From NCBI RefSeq assembly GCF_003076135.1, contig NZ_QDGZ01000006.1:1-64000 (forward strand): a stretch of 64,000 nt of DNA, read 5' to 3'. Each line of letters opens with the position of its first letter. Position 1 is the first letter of the stretch. Positions 18,289 through 26,728 of this stretch are shown piece by piece. The position numbers and the translations under genes are program-made. This stretch comes from Nocardioides gansuensis. GTDB taxonomy: Bacteria > Actinomycetota > Actinomycetes > Propionibacteriales > Nocardioidaceae. The notes below the pieces were generated by a model that had not been told where the DNA came from, did no database searches, and saw only the letters and a program-made list of their open reading frames with translations.

Positions 18289-19667
18289 GCTGCCTCCTCG
18301 GGGTCCAGGGTGATCACGAAGCACGCTCCGCGCGGGGTGGCGTCCTCGACGTGTACGGCGCCGCCGTGGGCCGTCACGATCGCCTGCACGATCGACAGGC
18401 CCAGCCCGAAGCCCTCGTCGTCCGGAGCCACGACGCTGCGGCCGAACCGCTCGAAGATGAGCTGGTGGTCGGCCGCCGGCACGCCCGGGCCGGTGTCGCG
18501 CACCCAGAGGTGCACGCGTCCGCCGCGCAGCTCGGAGCCGAGCGCGATCGTGTCGCCGTCGCGGGTGTGCTTGACGGCGTTGTCGGCGAGCTGGAGCACC
18601 GCCTGGGTGATCCGCTGCTCGTCCATCGGCACCTGGCCGGCGGCCGCGGCGTCGAGCCGCCAGTCACGCTCGCCCAGCCCCCGCGCCTTCGCGAGCAGCA
18701 TGTGGGTCAGGTCCTCGAGCTCTACGGGGGCGACGTTGAGGAAGTCGGGACGCCGGCTCTTGGCCAGCAGGATCAGGTCGCCCACCAGGCGCGCCATCCG
18801 GTCCACCTCGTCGAGCAGCAGCTCGCGGGTGCGGTCGAGCTCGGCCGGGTCGTCGGCGTCCAGGAGCTCCAGGTGGCCCCGCAGCACGGTCAGCGGCGTG
18901 CGCAGCTCGTGGCCCGCGTCGTCGAGGAACTGGCGCTGCGCGGCGAAGCCGGAGTCGAGCCGCTCGAGCATCCCGTTGATCGTGCGGGTCAGCGCCGTGA
19001 TGTCGTCGTTGCCGCGCTCGGGGATGCGGCGCGAGAGGTCGGTGGCGGTGATGTCGCGCGCCGTCTCCTCGAGCGTGCGCAGCGGCGCCAGCAGCCGGCC
19101 GGACTGGAACGCCGCGATCGTGGTGATCAAGCCGAGCGAGAGCAGGGCGACGAGCGTGTAGGTGCGCAGCGTGCGGTTGAGCTCGGCGTGCTCGTCCTCG
19201 AGGAAGTTGACGATCACCAGGGCTCCGCGCCCCTGGTTGTTGGAGATGGGCACCGCCGTCACCCACACCTCGCCGAACTGGTCCGAGTGGATCCTCGTCG
19301 TGCCGCCGTCCGCCGCGGTCTCCTCCACGGCCCGGACGTACGCCGGGTCGTCGAGGACCTCCTCGCCGTACCTGTTGCGGGTGATGATCGGCTGCGTGCC
19401 GCTCACGTAGCCGACGAGCATCTCGTCGTCGTCCGGGACGTTGCGGGTCAGGAAGACCCGCAGCACCCGGCCCACGTTGTCGAAGGGATCACCCGTGCGG
19501 GGGTCGACGCGGAGCGCGCGGAACTCGGCGATCTCCTGGTCGATCTGGTCGTTGACGGCGCGCTCGATGCGGGCGGACTCCAGGGTGTAGACCAGCAGGC
19601 CGGCGCCGGTCATGGAGAGCGCGGTCAGCAGCGCGATGACGACCGCGATGCGGGTGCGGACCGACAC
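18273..19667 (-). CDS. Two-component sensor histidine kinase
   Basis: 464 aa from a GTG at 19667. The frame stays open back to an ATG at 19820, but that extension is Thr/Pro-rich and lies out of frame over the Asp-rich end of the upstream gene, so it is probably not translated. Order: TM1 (RIAVVIALLTALSMTGAGLL), an extracytoplasmic sensor of about 120 residues, TM2 (TLVALLSLGLITTIAAF), HAMP, the H-box DDAGHELRTPLTVLRG, the N-box QLADNAVKHT, then DTGPGV and GFGLGLSI. Classic membrane kinase partner of the OmpR regulator that follows. Confidence 0.92.
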   Translation of the reverse strand: MSVRTRIAVVIALLTALSMTGAGLLVYTLESARIERAVNDQIDQEIAEFRALRVDPRTGDPFDNVGRVLRVFLTRNVPDDDEMLVGYVSGTQPIITRNRYGEEVLDDPAYVRAVEETAADGGTTRIHSDQFGEVWVTAVPISNNQGRGALVIVNFLEDEHAELNRTLRTYTLVALLSLGLITTIAAFQSGRLLAPLRTLEETARDITATDLSRRIPERGNDDITALTRTINGMLERLDSGFAAQRQFLDDAGHELRTPLTVLRGHLELLDADDPAELDRTRELLLDEVDRMARLVGDLILLAKSRRPDFLNVAPVELEDLTHMLLAKARGLGERDWRLDAAAAGQVPMDEQRITQAVLQLADNAVKHTRDGDTIALGSELRGGRVHLWVRDTGPGVPAADHQLIFERFGRSVVAPDDEGFGLGLSIVQAIVTAHGGAVHVEDATPRGACFVITLDPEEAAWPRS

Positions 19668-19692
19668 CTGGGCCAGCCTGCCGCGACGGCGC

Positions 19693-20100
19693 TCAGTCTT
19701 CCCCTTCGTCGTCCTCCCCGCCCCCGTCGTCGGCGCCGTCGTCGGAGCCTTCGTCGGTGTGGGAGCCGTCGTCCCGTCCGTCGTCGTCCGCGGAGCCGTC
19801 GCCCGTCGTGGAGTCGTCATCGTCCTCCTCCGGCTGGCGCTCGCCCTCGTCGCTCCCGACCTGGCTCGGCCTGGGTGTCACCACACGGACCTCATTGTCG
19901 TCCGTCTCCCGCCCGTCGTCATCCGGCGCGCGGGGGCGGGCCCCTCGCGGCGCCGGCTCGCTGGCCGGGGCGTCGCGGATGATCACGGGGTCGCGGTCGG
20001 AGGGCTCGCCGGCGCCGGACGCGACGAGCGAGCCCACGACGTACGCCATCATCGGCAGCACCAGGGCGAGAACCACCAGCACCTTCACCAGCGAGCTCAT
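19693..20100 (-). CDS. Membrane-anchored acidic protein
   Basis: 135 aa from the ATG at 20100. An N-terminal hydrophobic segment (VKVLVVLALVLPMMAYVVGS) acts as a signal anchor; the rest is Asp/Glu/Gly-rich and disordered, ending in DDGADDGGGEDDEGED. First gene of the operon with the sensor kinase (25-bp gap) and regulator. Like the exported protein on the other flank of the cluster it is strongly acidic, so both may work with the same signal, for example a divalent cation or cationic stress (inference). Palindromic site B lies 43 bp upstream. Confidence 0.75.
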   Translation of the reverse strand: MSSLVKVLVVLALVLPMMAYVVGSLVASGAGEPSDRDPVIIRDAPASEPAPRGARPRAPDDDGRETDDNEVRVVTPRPSQVGSDEGERQPEEDDDDSTTGDGSADDDGRDDGSHTDEGSDDGADDGGGEDDEGED

Positions 20101-20143
20101 GGCGCGAGTCTGGACGGCGCAGGTGGGGCCGTGGTGAGACGAC

Positions 20144-20161
20144 GATGAGAAGGCTCTCATC
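20144..20161. promoter_or_regulatory. Palindromic site B of the two-component cluster
   Basis: GATGAGAAGGCTCTCATC, 17 of 18 bases identical to the core of the site at 16214-16231. It lies 43 bp upstream of the acidic membrane protein that heads the sensor-kinase operon, and 120 bp upstream of the acyl-CoA synthetase on the other strand. Probable autoregulatory operator. Confidence 0.75.
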
Positions 20162-20281
20162 AGCGGGACGGGGTGCGCCCACTCGTCGCACGAGTCCGGC
20201 CGCCGGGCGACGAACCTCTCGGCAGCGGGCCGTCCCGCGTGCCACAGTGATCGTGACCACACCCGAGCGCAAGGGAGCCCC

Positions 20282-21814
20282 ATGTTCGTCCCCTTCTCCG
20301 TCAACGACTTCCTGGACCGGGCGCGCACCGTCTACGGCGAGCGTGTCGGCGTGGTCGACGAACCGGTCCAGCCGGCGCCGTCCCTGGGCGACGTGACGTA
20401 CGCCGAGCTGGCGACGCTCGCCCGCCGGCAGGCCGCGAAGCTCGACGAGCTCGGCCTCGAGGTGGGCGACCGGGTCGCCGTGGTCTCCCAGAACAGCGCC
20501 CGGCTGCTCACGTCGTTCTTCGGGGTCTGCGGCTCGGGGAGGGTCCTGGTGCCCGTGAACTTCCGGCTCCGGCCGGACGAGGTCTCCTACATCGTCCAGC
20601 ACTCCGGGGCGCGGGTGGTCTACGTCGACCCCGAGCTCGACGAGGCACTGGCCTCGGTCACCGCCGAGCACCGGTTCGTATTGGGCGACGACGACGACCT
20701 GTTCGCCCCCGAGGGCGTGGAGCCGCGGCCGTGGGAGCCGGACGAGGCCGCGACCGCCTGCATCAATTACACCTCCGGCACGACCGCGCGCCCCAAGGGC
20801 GTGCAGATCACCCACCGCAACATCTGGGTCAACGCCGTCACCTTCGCCATGCACGCCGGGGTCAGCGACCGCGATGTCTACCTCCACACGCTGCCGATGT
20901 TCCACGCCAACGGGTGGGGCATGCCGTTCGCCACCACCGGGCTGGGCGTCCCGCAGGTCGTGCTCCGCAAGGTCGACGGCGCCGAGATCCTGCGCCGGGT
21001 CGAGCAGCACGGCGTCACGTTCCTGTGCGCGGCGCCGGCCGTCGTCGCGTCCGTGCTCGACGCGGCAGCCACCTGGGAGGGGGAGATCCCGGGGCGCGAC
21101 CGCGTGCGGATCATCTGCGCCGGCGCGCCGCCGCCGACCCGCACCATCGTGCGGGTGCAGGAGGAGCTCGGCTGGGAGTTCATCCAGATCTACGGCCTCA
21201 CCGAGACCTCGCCCCTGCTCACCATCAACCGGACGCGCTCGGAGTGGGACGACCTGCCGGCCGAGGAGCGGGCGTCGCGGCTCGTCCGCGCGGGCGCCCC
21301 GGCCCTCGGCGTACGCCTCGACGTGGACAAGGAGGGCGAGGTGCTCGCCCGGTCCAATGTGGTGCTCGAGGGCTACTGGGAGCAGCCCGAGGAGTCGGCG
21401 AGGGCGCTCGAGGGCGGCTGGTTCCACACCGGCGACGGTGGAGTGCTCGGCGACGACGGCTACCTCACGATCAGCGACCGCAAGAAGGACGTGATCATCA
21501 CCGGCGGTGAGAACGTCTCGTCCATCGAGGTCGAGGACGTGCTGTTCTCCCACCCCGCGGTCGCGGAGGTCGCGGTGATCGGCGTGCCGGACGAGAAGTG
21601 GGGCGAGACGATCAAGGCGCTGGTGGTGCTGGCCGACGGGGCCTCCGCCACCGAGGCCGAGCTGATCGCCTGGTGCAAGGAGCGGGCCGCGGGCTACAAG
21701 GCGCCCACGTCGGTGGAGTTCCGCGACGAGCTGGCCCGCACGGCGACCGGCAAGCTGCAGAAGTTCATGCTCCGCCAGCCCTACTGGGAGGGTCGTGAGC
21801 GGCAGGTCGGCTGA
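20282..21814 (+). CDS. AMP-dependent acyl-CoA synthetase
   Basis: 510 aa, ATG with agggag 4 nt upstream. ANL-superfamily ligase: P-loop YTSGTTARPKGVQITH, IYGLTETSP, FHTGDGGVLGDDGYLTISDRK, GGENVSSIEVED and the C-terminal catalytic Lys in RTATGKLQKFML. Most like medium/long-chain fatty-acid or aryl-acid ligases; the substrate cannot be assigned. Its last 20 bp overlap the CHAD gene, suggesting coupling. Not closely related to the ligase at 13774. Confidence 0.9.
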   Translation: MFVPFSVNDFLDRARTVYGERVGVVDEPVQPAPSLGDVTYAELATLARRQAAKLDELGLEVGDRVAVVSQNSARLLTSFFGVCGSGRVLVPVNFRLRPDEVSYIVQHSGARVVYVDPELDEALASVTAEHRFVLGDDDDLFAPEGVEPRPWEPDEAATACINYTSGTTARPKGVQITHRNIWVNAVTFAMHAGVSDRDVYLHTLPMFHANGWGMPFATTGLGVPQVVLRKVDGAEILRRVEQHGVTFLCAAPAVVASVLDAAATWEGEIPGRDRVRIICAGAPPPTRTIVRVQEELGWEFIQIYGLTETSPLLTINRTRSEWDDLPAEERASRLVRAGAPALGVRLDVDKEGEVLARSNVVLEGYWEQPEESARALEGGWFHTGDGGVLGDDGYLTISDRKKDVIITGGENVSSIEVEDVLFSHPAVAEVAVIGVPDEKWGETIKALVVLADGASATEAELIAWCKERAAGYKAPTSVEFRDELARTATGKLQKFMLRQPYWEGRERQVG

Positions 21815-22544
21815 CAGGGCGGCCGTCGCGGCCTACCTGGGCGCACAGGCCCAGGAGATCGCGGCGCAGCACGCCGCCCTGCTCACGGGTGCGGAGTCCT
21901 CGGTGCACGACCTGCGGGTGGCCGTACGCCGCTTCCGCAGCACGCTGCGCACGTTCGGGGCCGAGCTGCCCCCGGCCGACGAGCTCGACGCGCGGCTCCG
22001 CGCCTGGGGAGCCGCGCTCGGCGTGGTGCGTGACCGCGAGGTGCTGCTCGAGGTGCTCGCGGGCGCGCCCGCCGGACAGGTGCGCGACACCCTCCTCGAG
22101 GAGGTCGGGGGAGACCTGGCGGTCCGACGCGTGCTGGTGCAGGCCGGGCTCCGGTCGCCGGAATGCATCCGGCTGGTGTCCGAGGCCGCGGCGTACGCCG
22201 GTGGCGTGCCCGCCGACGACCGGGACGTCTCCCGCCACGTCACCAAGGCCTGCAAGCAGGCCCGCCGCCGCCTCCGCAAGGCCGGCACGGAGGTCGAGCG
22301 GCTGCACCGGGCGCGCAAGGCCGCCAAGCGCGCGAGGTATGCCGCGGAGGTGGTCGGCTGGAAGAAGAAGCGGCGCCGCCACCAGCAGGTGCAGCAGCTG
22401 CTGGGCGTGCATCGCGACTGCCTCGTGGCGCTCGCCCACGTCGACGCCGCAGGCGGGCTGGCAGACGCCGGTGCGACCGCGATGGTCGCCGACCTGGCCG
22501 GCCGCGCGGAGGCAGCCCGCCTGAGCGCCCTGGAGGCGTCCTAG
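21795..22544 (+). CDS. CHAD domain protein
   Basis: 249 aa, GTG start with gggaggg a few nt upstream. The helical CHAD fold is recognisable by VHDLRVAVRRFRSTLRTF, WGAALGVVRDREVL and the basic KACKQARRRLRKAG and RKAAKRARYAAEVV repeats. CHAD domains bind inorganic polyphosphate through these conserved His and basic residues. No CYTH domain is attached. Overlaps the preceding acyl-CoA synthetase by 20 bp. Confidence 0.9.
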   Translation: MSGRSADRAAVAAYLGAQAQEIAAQHAALLTGAESSVHDLRVAVRRFRSTLRTFGAELPPADELDARLRAWGAALGVVRDREVLLEVLAGAPAGQVRDTLLEEVGGDLAVRRVLVQAGLRSPECIRLVSEAAAYAGGVPADDRDVSRHVTKACKQARRRLRKAGTEVERLHRARKAAKRARYAAEVVGWKKKRRRHQQVQQLLGVHRDCLVALAHVDAAGGLADAGATAMVADLAGRAEAARLSALEAS

Positions 22545-22572
22545 CCCCTGCGGCCGGTGCCGTGCGCCCCTC

Positions 22573-22578
22573 TACGCT
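22573..22578 (+). promoter_or_regulatory. -10 element, leaderless (Nif3-like gene)
   Basis: TACGCT ends 7 nt before the ATG at 22586 and no ribosome site is present, so transcription probably starts at the start codon. Confidence 0.5.
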
Positions 22579-22585
22579 CTGGTCC

Positions 22586-23704
22586 ATGCCCGCACTCGCC
22601 GACGTCGTCGACCTCCTCCACGGCTGGTACCCACCCGCCACGGCCGACTCGTGGGACGCCGTCGGCCTCGTCGCCGGCGACCCCGCCTCCGAGGTCCGCA
22701 AGGTGATGCTCGCGGTGGACCCGACGGCCGACGTCGCCCGGGAGGCGGTCGACTGGGGCGCCGACCTGCTGCTGGTGCATCACCCGCTGTTCCTCAAGGC
22801 CGTGCACGGGGTGCCGGCGACGACCCCGAAGGGCCGCACGCTGCACACCCTGCTGGCCGGGGGCTGCGCGCTGCTGGCCGCGCACACCAACGCCGACCAG
22901 GCGGCCGGCGGGGTCTCGGAGTCGCTGGCGCTCGCGCTCGGTCTCACCGACCTGGCGCCGATCCACCCGGCTCCCGGGCCGCGGCTCGACAAGGTCGTCA
23001 CCTTCGTCCCGCACGAGCACGCCGAGGCGGTGCGCTCAGCGATGGCCGCCGCCGGCGCCGGGGCGATCGGCGACTACGACTCGTGCTCGTTCTCCACGAG
23101 CGGCGAGGGCCGGTTCCGGCCGCTGGAGGGTGCAGGTCCCGCCCTCGGCAGCGTCGGCAGCCTCGAGGTGGTCCCGGAGACGCGCGTGGAGACCGTGGCC
23201 CCGCGCTCGCGGCGTACTGCCGTCGTCCGCGCGATGCTCGCGGCGCACCCCTACGAGGAGCCCGCCTTCGACGTCATCGAGCTGGCCGACCCCGGCACGT
23301 CCTCGACCGGCACGGGCCGGGTCGGGTCGGTGGAGCCGACCACCTTGCAGCACTTCGCCGAGTCGGTGGCCGCCGCGCTGCCCGCCACCGCGCACGGCGT
23401 GCGGGTGGGGGGCGATCCCGACCGGGAGGTACGCCGCGTGGCGGTCTGCGGCGGCGCGGGCGACTTCCTCCTCGACGACCTGGTGGGCAGCGACGTCGAC
23501 GCCTACGTCACCAGCGACCTGCGGCACCACCGTGCGGGGGAGTTCCTCGAGCACGGCGGACCGGCGCTCGTCGACGTGGCGCACTGGGCGGCCGAGTGGA
23601 CCTGGCTGCCGGTGGTCGCGGCGCGGCTGTCCGAGGCCCTGGGCGATACGGTGAGCACTCGCGTCAGCACGCTGTGCACCGACCCCTGGCAGTTCCGTAT
23701 CTGA
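22586..23704 (+). CDS. Nif3-like dinuclear metal-centre protein
   Basis: 372 aa from the ATG at 22586. GTP cyclohydrolase I type 2/NIF3 family: SWDAVGLVAGDP, the metal ligands in DLLLVHHPLF, AAHTNADQA and the C-terminal DLRHHRAGEF and DVAHWAAEW. The length of about 370 indicates the usual inserted PII-like domain (HAEAVRSAMAAAGAG to AAHPYEEPAFDVIEL). Forms toroidal hexamers in homologues; the biochemical role is debated. Followed 16 bp later by the zinc-ribbon protein, a conserved neighbour in actinobacteria. Confidence 0.93.
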   Translation: MPALADVVDLLHGWYPPATADSWDAVGLVAGDPASEVRKVMLAVDPTADVAREAVDWGADLLLVHHPLFLKAVHGVPATTPKGRTLHTLLAGGCALLAAHTNADQAAGGVSESLALALGLTDLAPIHPAPGPRLDKVVTFVPHEHAEAVRSAMAAAGAGAIGDYDSCSFSTSGEGRFRPLEGAGPALGSVGSLEVVPETRVETVAPRSRRTAVVRAMLAAHPYEEPAFDVIELADPGTSSTGTGRVGSVEPTTLQHFAESVAAALPATAHGVRVGGDPDREVRRVAVCGGAGDFLLDDLVGSDVDAYVTSDLRHHRAGEFLEHGGPALVDVAHWAAEWTWLPVVAARLSEALGDTVSTRVSTLCTDPWQFRI

Positions 23705-23720
23705 GGAGATCGACGTTCCC

Positions 23721-24464
23721 TTGAAGGCCGACCCGTCCGACCAGCTCAAGCTCCTCGACGTGCAGGAGCTCGACGCCCGCGCCGACCAGCTGCGCCACCA
23801 GCGCCGCTCACTCCCCGAGATCGCCGAGATCGCCGGCCTCGAGGCGCAGCGCCGCACGCTCGCCGACCAGCTGCGCGACGCCAAGATCCTGGTGGACGAC
23901 CTCGCCGTCGAGCAGCGGAAGGCCGACGCCGACGTCGAGCAGGTCAAGGCCCGCCGCACCCGGGACCGGGAGCGGATGGACGCCGGGCTGATCAGCAACC
24001 CCAAGGACCTCGAGCGGATGCAGCACGAGCTCGAGTCCCTCGAGCGGCGGATCACCACGCTCGAGGACGAGGAGCTCGAGGTGATGGAGCGGCTCGAGGA
24101 CGCACAACGCACCCTCGACCAGCTCCAGGCCGAGAGCGCCCACCTGGAGGAGCGGCTCGCCACCCTCGCAGAGGAGCGCGACCGCAAGCTCGCGCATCTC
24201 GACACCAAGCTCGCCGACGTCGAGTCCGAGCGCGGCCCGGCGGCCGAGGGACTGCCCGCCGACCTGCGCGCACTCTACGACCGGCTCCGGGAGCAGAAGG
24301 GCGGAGTGGGCGCCGCTGCCCTGCGCGCCCGCCGGTGCAGCGGCTGCCAGCTCACGCTCGACGCCGCCGAGCTCGCGACCATCAAGGCCTCGCCCGGCGA
24401 CGAGGTGATCCGCTGCGAGGAGTGCCAGCGCATCCTGGTGCGGACGCCCGAGTCCGGTCTCTGA
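23721..24464 (+). CDS. Coiled-coil protein with C-terminal zinc ribbon
   Basis: 247 aa, TTG start with gaggag 12 nt upstream. Residues 10-170 form a long coiled coil rich in Leu, Glu and Arg; residues about 205-240 hold a C4 zinc ribbon, CSGC and CEEC. This matches the actinobacterial zinc-ribbon family always found next to the Nif3-like gene. It may be a nucleic-acid or protein adaptor; the function is unproven. Third gene of the CHAD/Nif3 run. Confidence 0.9.
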   Translation: MKADPSDQLKLLDVQELDARADQLRHQRRSLPEIAEIAGLEAQRRTLADQLRDAKILVDDLAVEQRKADADVEQVKARRTRDRERMDAGLISNPKDLERMQHELESLERRITTLEDEELEVMERLEDAQRTLDQLQAESAHLEERLATLAEERDRKLAHLDTKLADVESERGPAAEGLPADLRALYDRLREQKGGVGAAALRARRCSGCQLTLDAAELATIKASPGDEVIRCEECQRILVRTPESGL

Positions 24465-24477
24465 CACCACCGGTGCG

Positions 24478-25566
24478 ATGACGCAGGTCGACGCCTACTG
24501 GGAACGCGGCCGGACCTCGCTGCGGGCCCGCGTCGACCGGCTGCGGGGCAAGGCCTGGGCTGTCGGGCAGTGCGCCGTGGCTGCCGGGATCGCCTGGTGG
24601 CTGGCGGCCGACGTGCTGGACCACCAGTCGCCCTTCTTCGCGCCGATCGCCGCGGTCGTCTCGCTCGGCACGTCCTACGGACAGCGCCTGCGCCGGGTCG
24701 CCGAGATCACGGTGGGGGTGGCCGTCGGCGTCTTCCTCGGCGACCTGGCGACCCACGTCCTCGGCACGGGCGCCTGGCAGATCGCGCTGATCGTGGGCGT
24801 GGGGATGACCGCGGCGCTGCTCCTCGACGCCGGCGTCCTCCTCGTCACCCAGGTCGCCATCCAGGGCATCATCGTGGCCGTGCTCGCCCCCGCACCCGGC
24901 GACGCCTTCCTCCGCTGGACCGACGCGCTCATCGGCGGCGGCGTCGCCCTGGTCGCGGCGACCGTCGTGCCCCGGGCCCCGCTGCGCCGGCCGCGGGAGC
25001 AGGCGGGCGCCGTCGTGCACCGGATCGCCGAGCTGCTGAGGGCTGCGGCCGAGAGCCTCGTCGACGGCGACGTCGACAGGTCGCTCGAGGTGCTCCGCGA
25101 CGCCCGGGGGACGGACGCGCTGATGGAGGAGCTGCGGGCCGCGTCGTCGGAGGGGCTGTCGGTGGTGCGCTCGTCACCCTTCCGGCGCCGCCACATCGAG
25201 CGGATGCGGGTGCTGGCCGAGCTCACCGAGCCCCTCGACTTCGCGCTGCGCAACACCCGCGTCCTGGTCCGCCGGGTCGCGGTCGCCTGCTATCGCCGCG
25301 AGCCCGTCCCCGCGTCGTACGCCGCCATCACCCGTGACCTCGCCGACCTGGCCGACCTCGTGGCCCGCGAGCTGGAGCAGGGCCGCATGGCGACCCGAGC
25401 CATCGACCCGCTCATCGCGCTCGGCCGCGCCACCGCCACCGTCGACCCCACGGACGACCTGTCGGCGGCGGTCATCCTGGCGCAGGTGCGCTCGCTGATC
25501 GCCGACCTGCTGGCGATCTGCGGGATGGACCCCTTCGAGGCGACCGACGCCATCCCGCTGCGGTGA
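24478..25566 (+). CDS. FUSC-family (aromatic acid exporter-like) membrane protein
   Basis: 362 aa, ATG 13 bp after the zinc-ribbon gene. Residues 25-165 contain five to six hydrophobic segments with SPFFAPIAAVVSLGTSYGQR, a hallmark of FUSC/AaeB-like permeases; the C-terminal 190 residues are helical and cytoplasmic. About half the length of classical AaeB, so probably a dimer. May export aromatic or other organic acids; the substrate is unknown. Confidence 0.85.
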   Translation: MTQVDAYWERGRTSLRARVDRLRGKAWAVGQCAVAAGIAWWLAADVLDHQSPFFAPIAAVVSLGTSYGQRLRRVAEITVGVAVGVFLGDLATHVLGTGAWQIALIVGVGMTAALLLDAGVLLVTQVAIQGIIVAVLAPAPGDAFLRWTDALIGGGVALVAATVVPRAPLRRPREQAGAVVHRIAELLRAAAESLVDGDVDRSLEVLRDARGTDALMEELRAASSEGLSVVRSSPFRRRHIERMRVLAELTEPLDFALRNTRVLVRRVAVACYRREPVPASYAAITRDLADLADLVARELEQGRMATRAIDPLIALGRATATVDPTDDLSAAVILAQVRSLIADLLAICGMDPFEATDAIPLR

Positions 25567-25578
25567 GGGCTCGCTGCG

Positions 25579-26373
25579 TCAGACCTCGGTGACGACGACG
25601 TCGAGCCGGGTCCCCTTCGGGGTCGGCTCGCCGAGCTCGACCTTCCAGCCGAGCCGGGTCAGCTCGTCCGCCAGGGCTCCGGGCGTGCGCGGGTCGGCGC
25701 CGTCCTCGAGCAGGTCGCGCACCAGCCGGCCCTTGGTCGCCTTGTTGAAGTGGCTGACCACCTTCCGCACGCCGCCCACCTCGTGGAGCACGCGGACCGT
25801 GGCCACGCGCGGCGCGAGGGCGCCGGACGGCCGCCAGAACGCGGCGTACGTCGTGGACCGCAGGTCGACCAGCAGCCCGCGGCCGACGGCGGCCTCGACC
25901 ACAGGGCCGAGCGCCTCACGCCAGACGCCGGCGACCGGGCCGAGGCCGGGGAGGGACACGTCGCCGGACAGGCGGTAGGCGGGGATGCGGTCGCCCGGGC
26001 GGACGAGCCCGAACGCCGACGAGGTGATCGCGACGCGGGTCGCGGCACCGCGGCGCGCGGCGGGTGAGAGGGAGCCGAAGCCCAGGGCGTCGAAGAGCAC
26101 GCCGGTGTAGACGGCGTCGGCGCGGGCGGTGGGTGAGGAGTGCAGCCGCGCGTTGAGGTCTACGAGGTCCGCCTGCGTGCCGCCGAGGCCGAGGACCTGC
26201 GCGGCCCGGTCACGGTCACCGCCGCAGAGCGCGACCAGGGCCTCGAGCACGCGCGCCCGCGCATGGGTGAGGCCGGGGGAGGTCTGCCCGGAGAATGACA
26301 GCGTGGCGAGATCGAGGGGGCGGCCGCGACGCGGCTGCGCCTTGCCCTCGCTCGGCGGAAGCAGGATCAGCAC
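25579..26373 (-). CDS. yaaA: YaaA-family peroxide stress protein
   Basis: 264 aa, GTG start. Family signatures are the N-terminal LPPSEGK, VYTGVLFDALG and the C-terminal SHFNKATKGRLVRDL. YaaA (DUF328) proteins lower free iron during peroxide stress in E. coli and bind DNA; the same role here is by homology. A TACCCT hexamer (26380-26385, minus strand) 6 nt before the start suggests a leaderless transcript. Convergent with the FUSC gene. Confidence 0.9.
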   Translation of the reverse strand: MLILLPPSEGKAQPRRGRPLDLATLSFSGQTSPGLTHARARVLEALVALCGGDRDRAAQVLGLGGTQADLVDLNARLHSSPTARADAVYTGVLFDALGFGSLSPAARRGAATRVAITSSAFGLVRPGDRIPAYRLSGDVSLPGLGPVAGVWREALGPVVEAAVGRGLLVDLRSTTYAAFWRPSGALAPRVATVRVLHEVGGVRKVVSHFNKATKGRLVRDLLEDGADPRTPGALADELTRLGWKVELGEPTPKGTRLDVVVTEV

Positions 26374-26379
26374 GCGCCA

Positions 26380-26385
26380 AGGGTA
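26380..26385 (-). promoter_or_regulatory. -10 element, leaderless (yaaA)
   Basis: TACCCT on the minus strand, 6 nt before the GTG start; no ribosome site is visible. Confidence 0.45.
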
Positions 26386-26456
26386 GGGACCCTTGCAGCC
26401 CGCCGCCCTGCGCGGGGGTCACCTGCCTCCGCCGGCGTGGGTTCACATCTGCCGGG

Positions 26457-26627
26457 TTACTTGAAGGCGTCCTTGACCTTCTCGCCTGCCTGCTTGAGGT
26501 CGGCCTTGGTCTGGTCGGTCTTGCCCTCGGCCTCGAGGCTCTCGTCGTCGGTCGCCTTGCCGGCGGCCTCCTTGGCCTTGCCCTTCGTCCCCTCGGCCAT
26601 GTTCTCGAGCTTGTCCTTGTCGCCCAT
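26457..26627 (-). CDS. CsbD-like stress protein
   Basis: 56 aa from the ATG at 26627, which has aaggagg 6 nt upstream. Highly charged helical protein of the CsbD family: MGDKDKLENMAEGTKGKAKE, then DLKQAGEKVKDAFK. Family members are induced by general stress and are mostly disordered; no enzyme activity is known. An upstream in-frame ATG lacks a ribosome site. Monocistronic between yaaA and the RNB exonuclease. Confidence 0.9.
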   Translation of the reverse strand: MGDKDKLENMAEGTKGKAKEAAGKATDDESLEAEGKTDQTKADLKQAGEKVKDAFK

Positions 26628-26715
26628 CGCGGGCCTCCTTTTGTCTGCCAACGTGTCGTCGGACCACCGTCCGGTAACCGTGGGCGCGAGCAGCCAAACG
26701 TCAAGGGGGTCTGGC

Positions 26716-26721
26716 TAGGGT
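26716..26721 (+). promoter_or_regulatory. -10 element, leaderless (RNB gene)
   Basis: TAGGGT ends 7 nt before the ATG at 26729; no ribosome site is visible. Confidence 0.5.
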
Positions 26722-26728
26722 GCTGGTC

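Noticed and set aside
22163..22585. Upstream extension of the Nif3-like frame into the CHAD gene
   Set aside because: Arg/Gly/Pro-rich out-of-frame translation of CHAD; the family N-terminus begins at the ATG at 22586.
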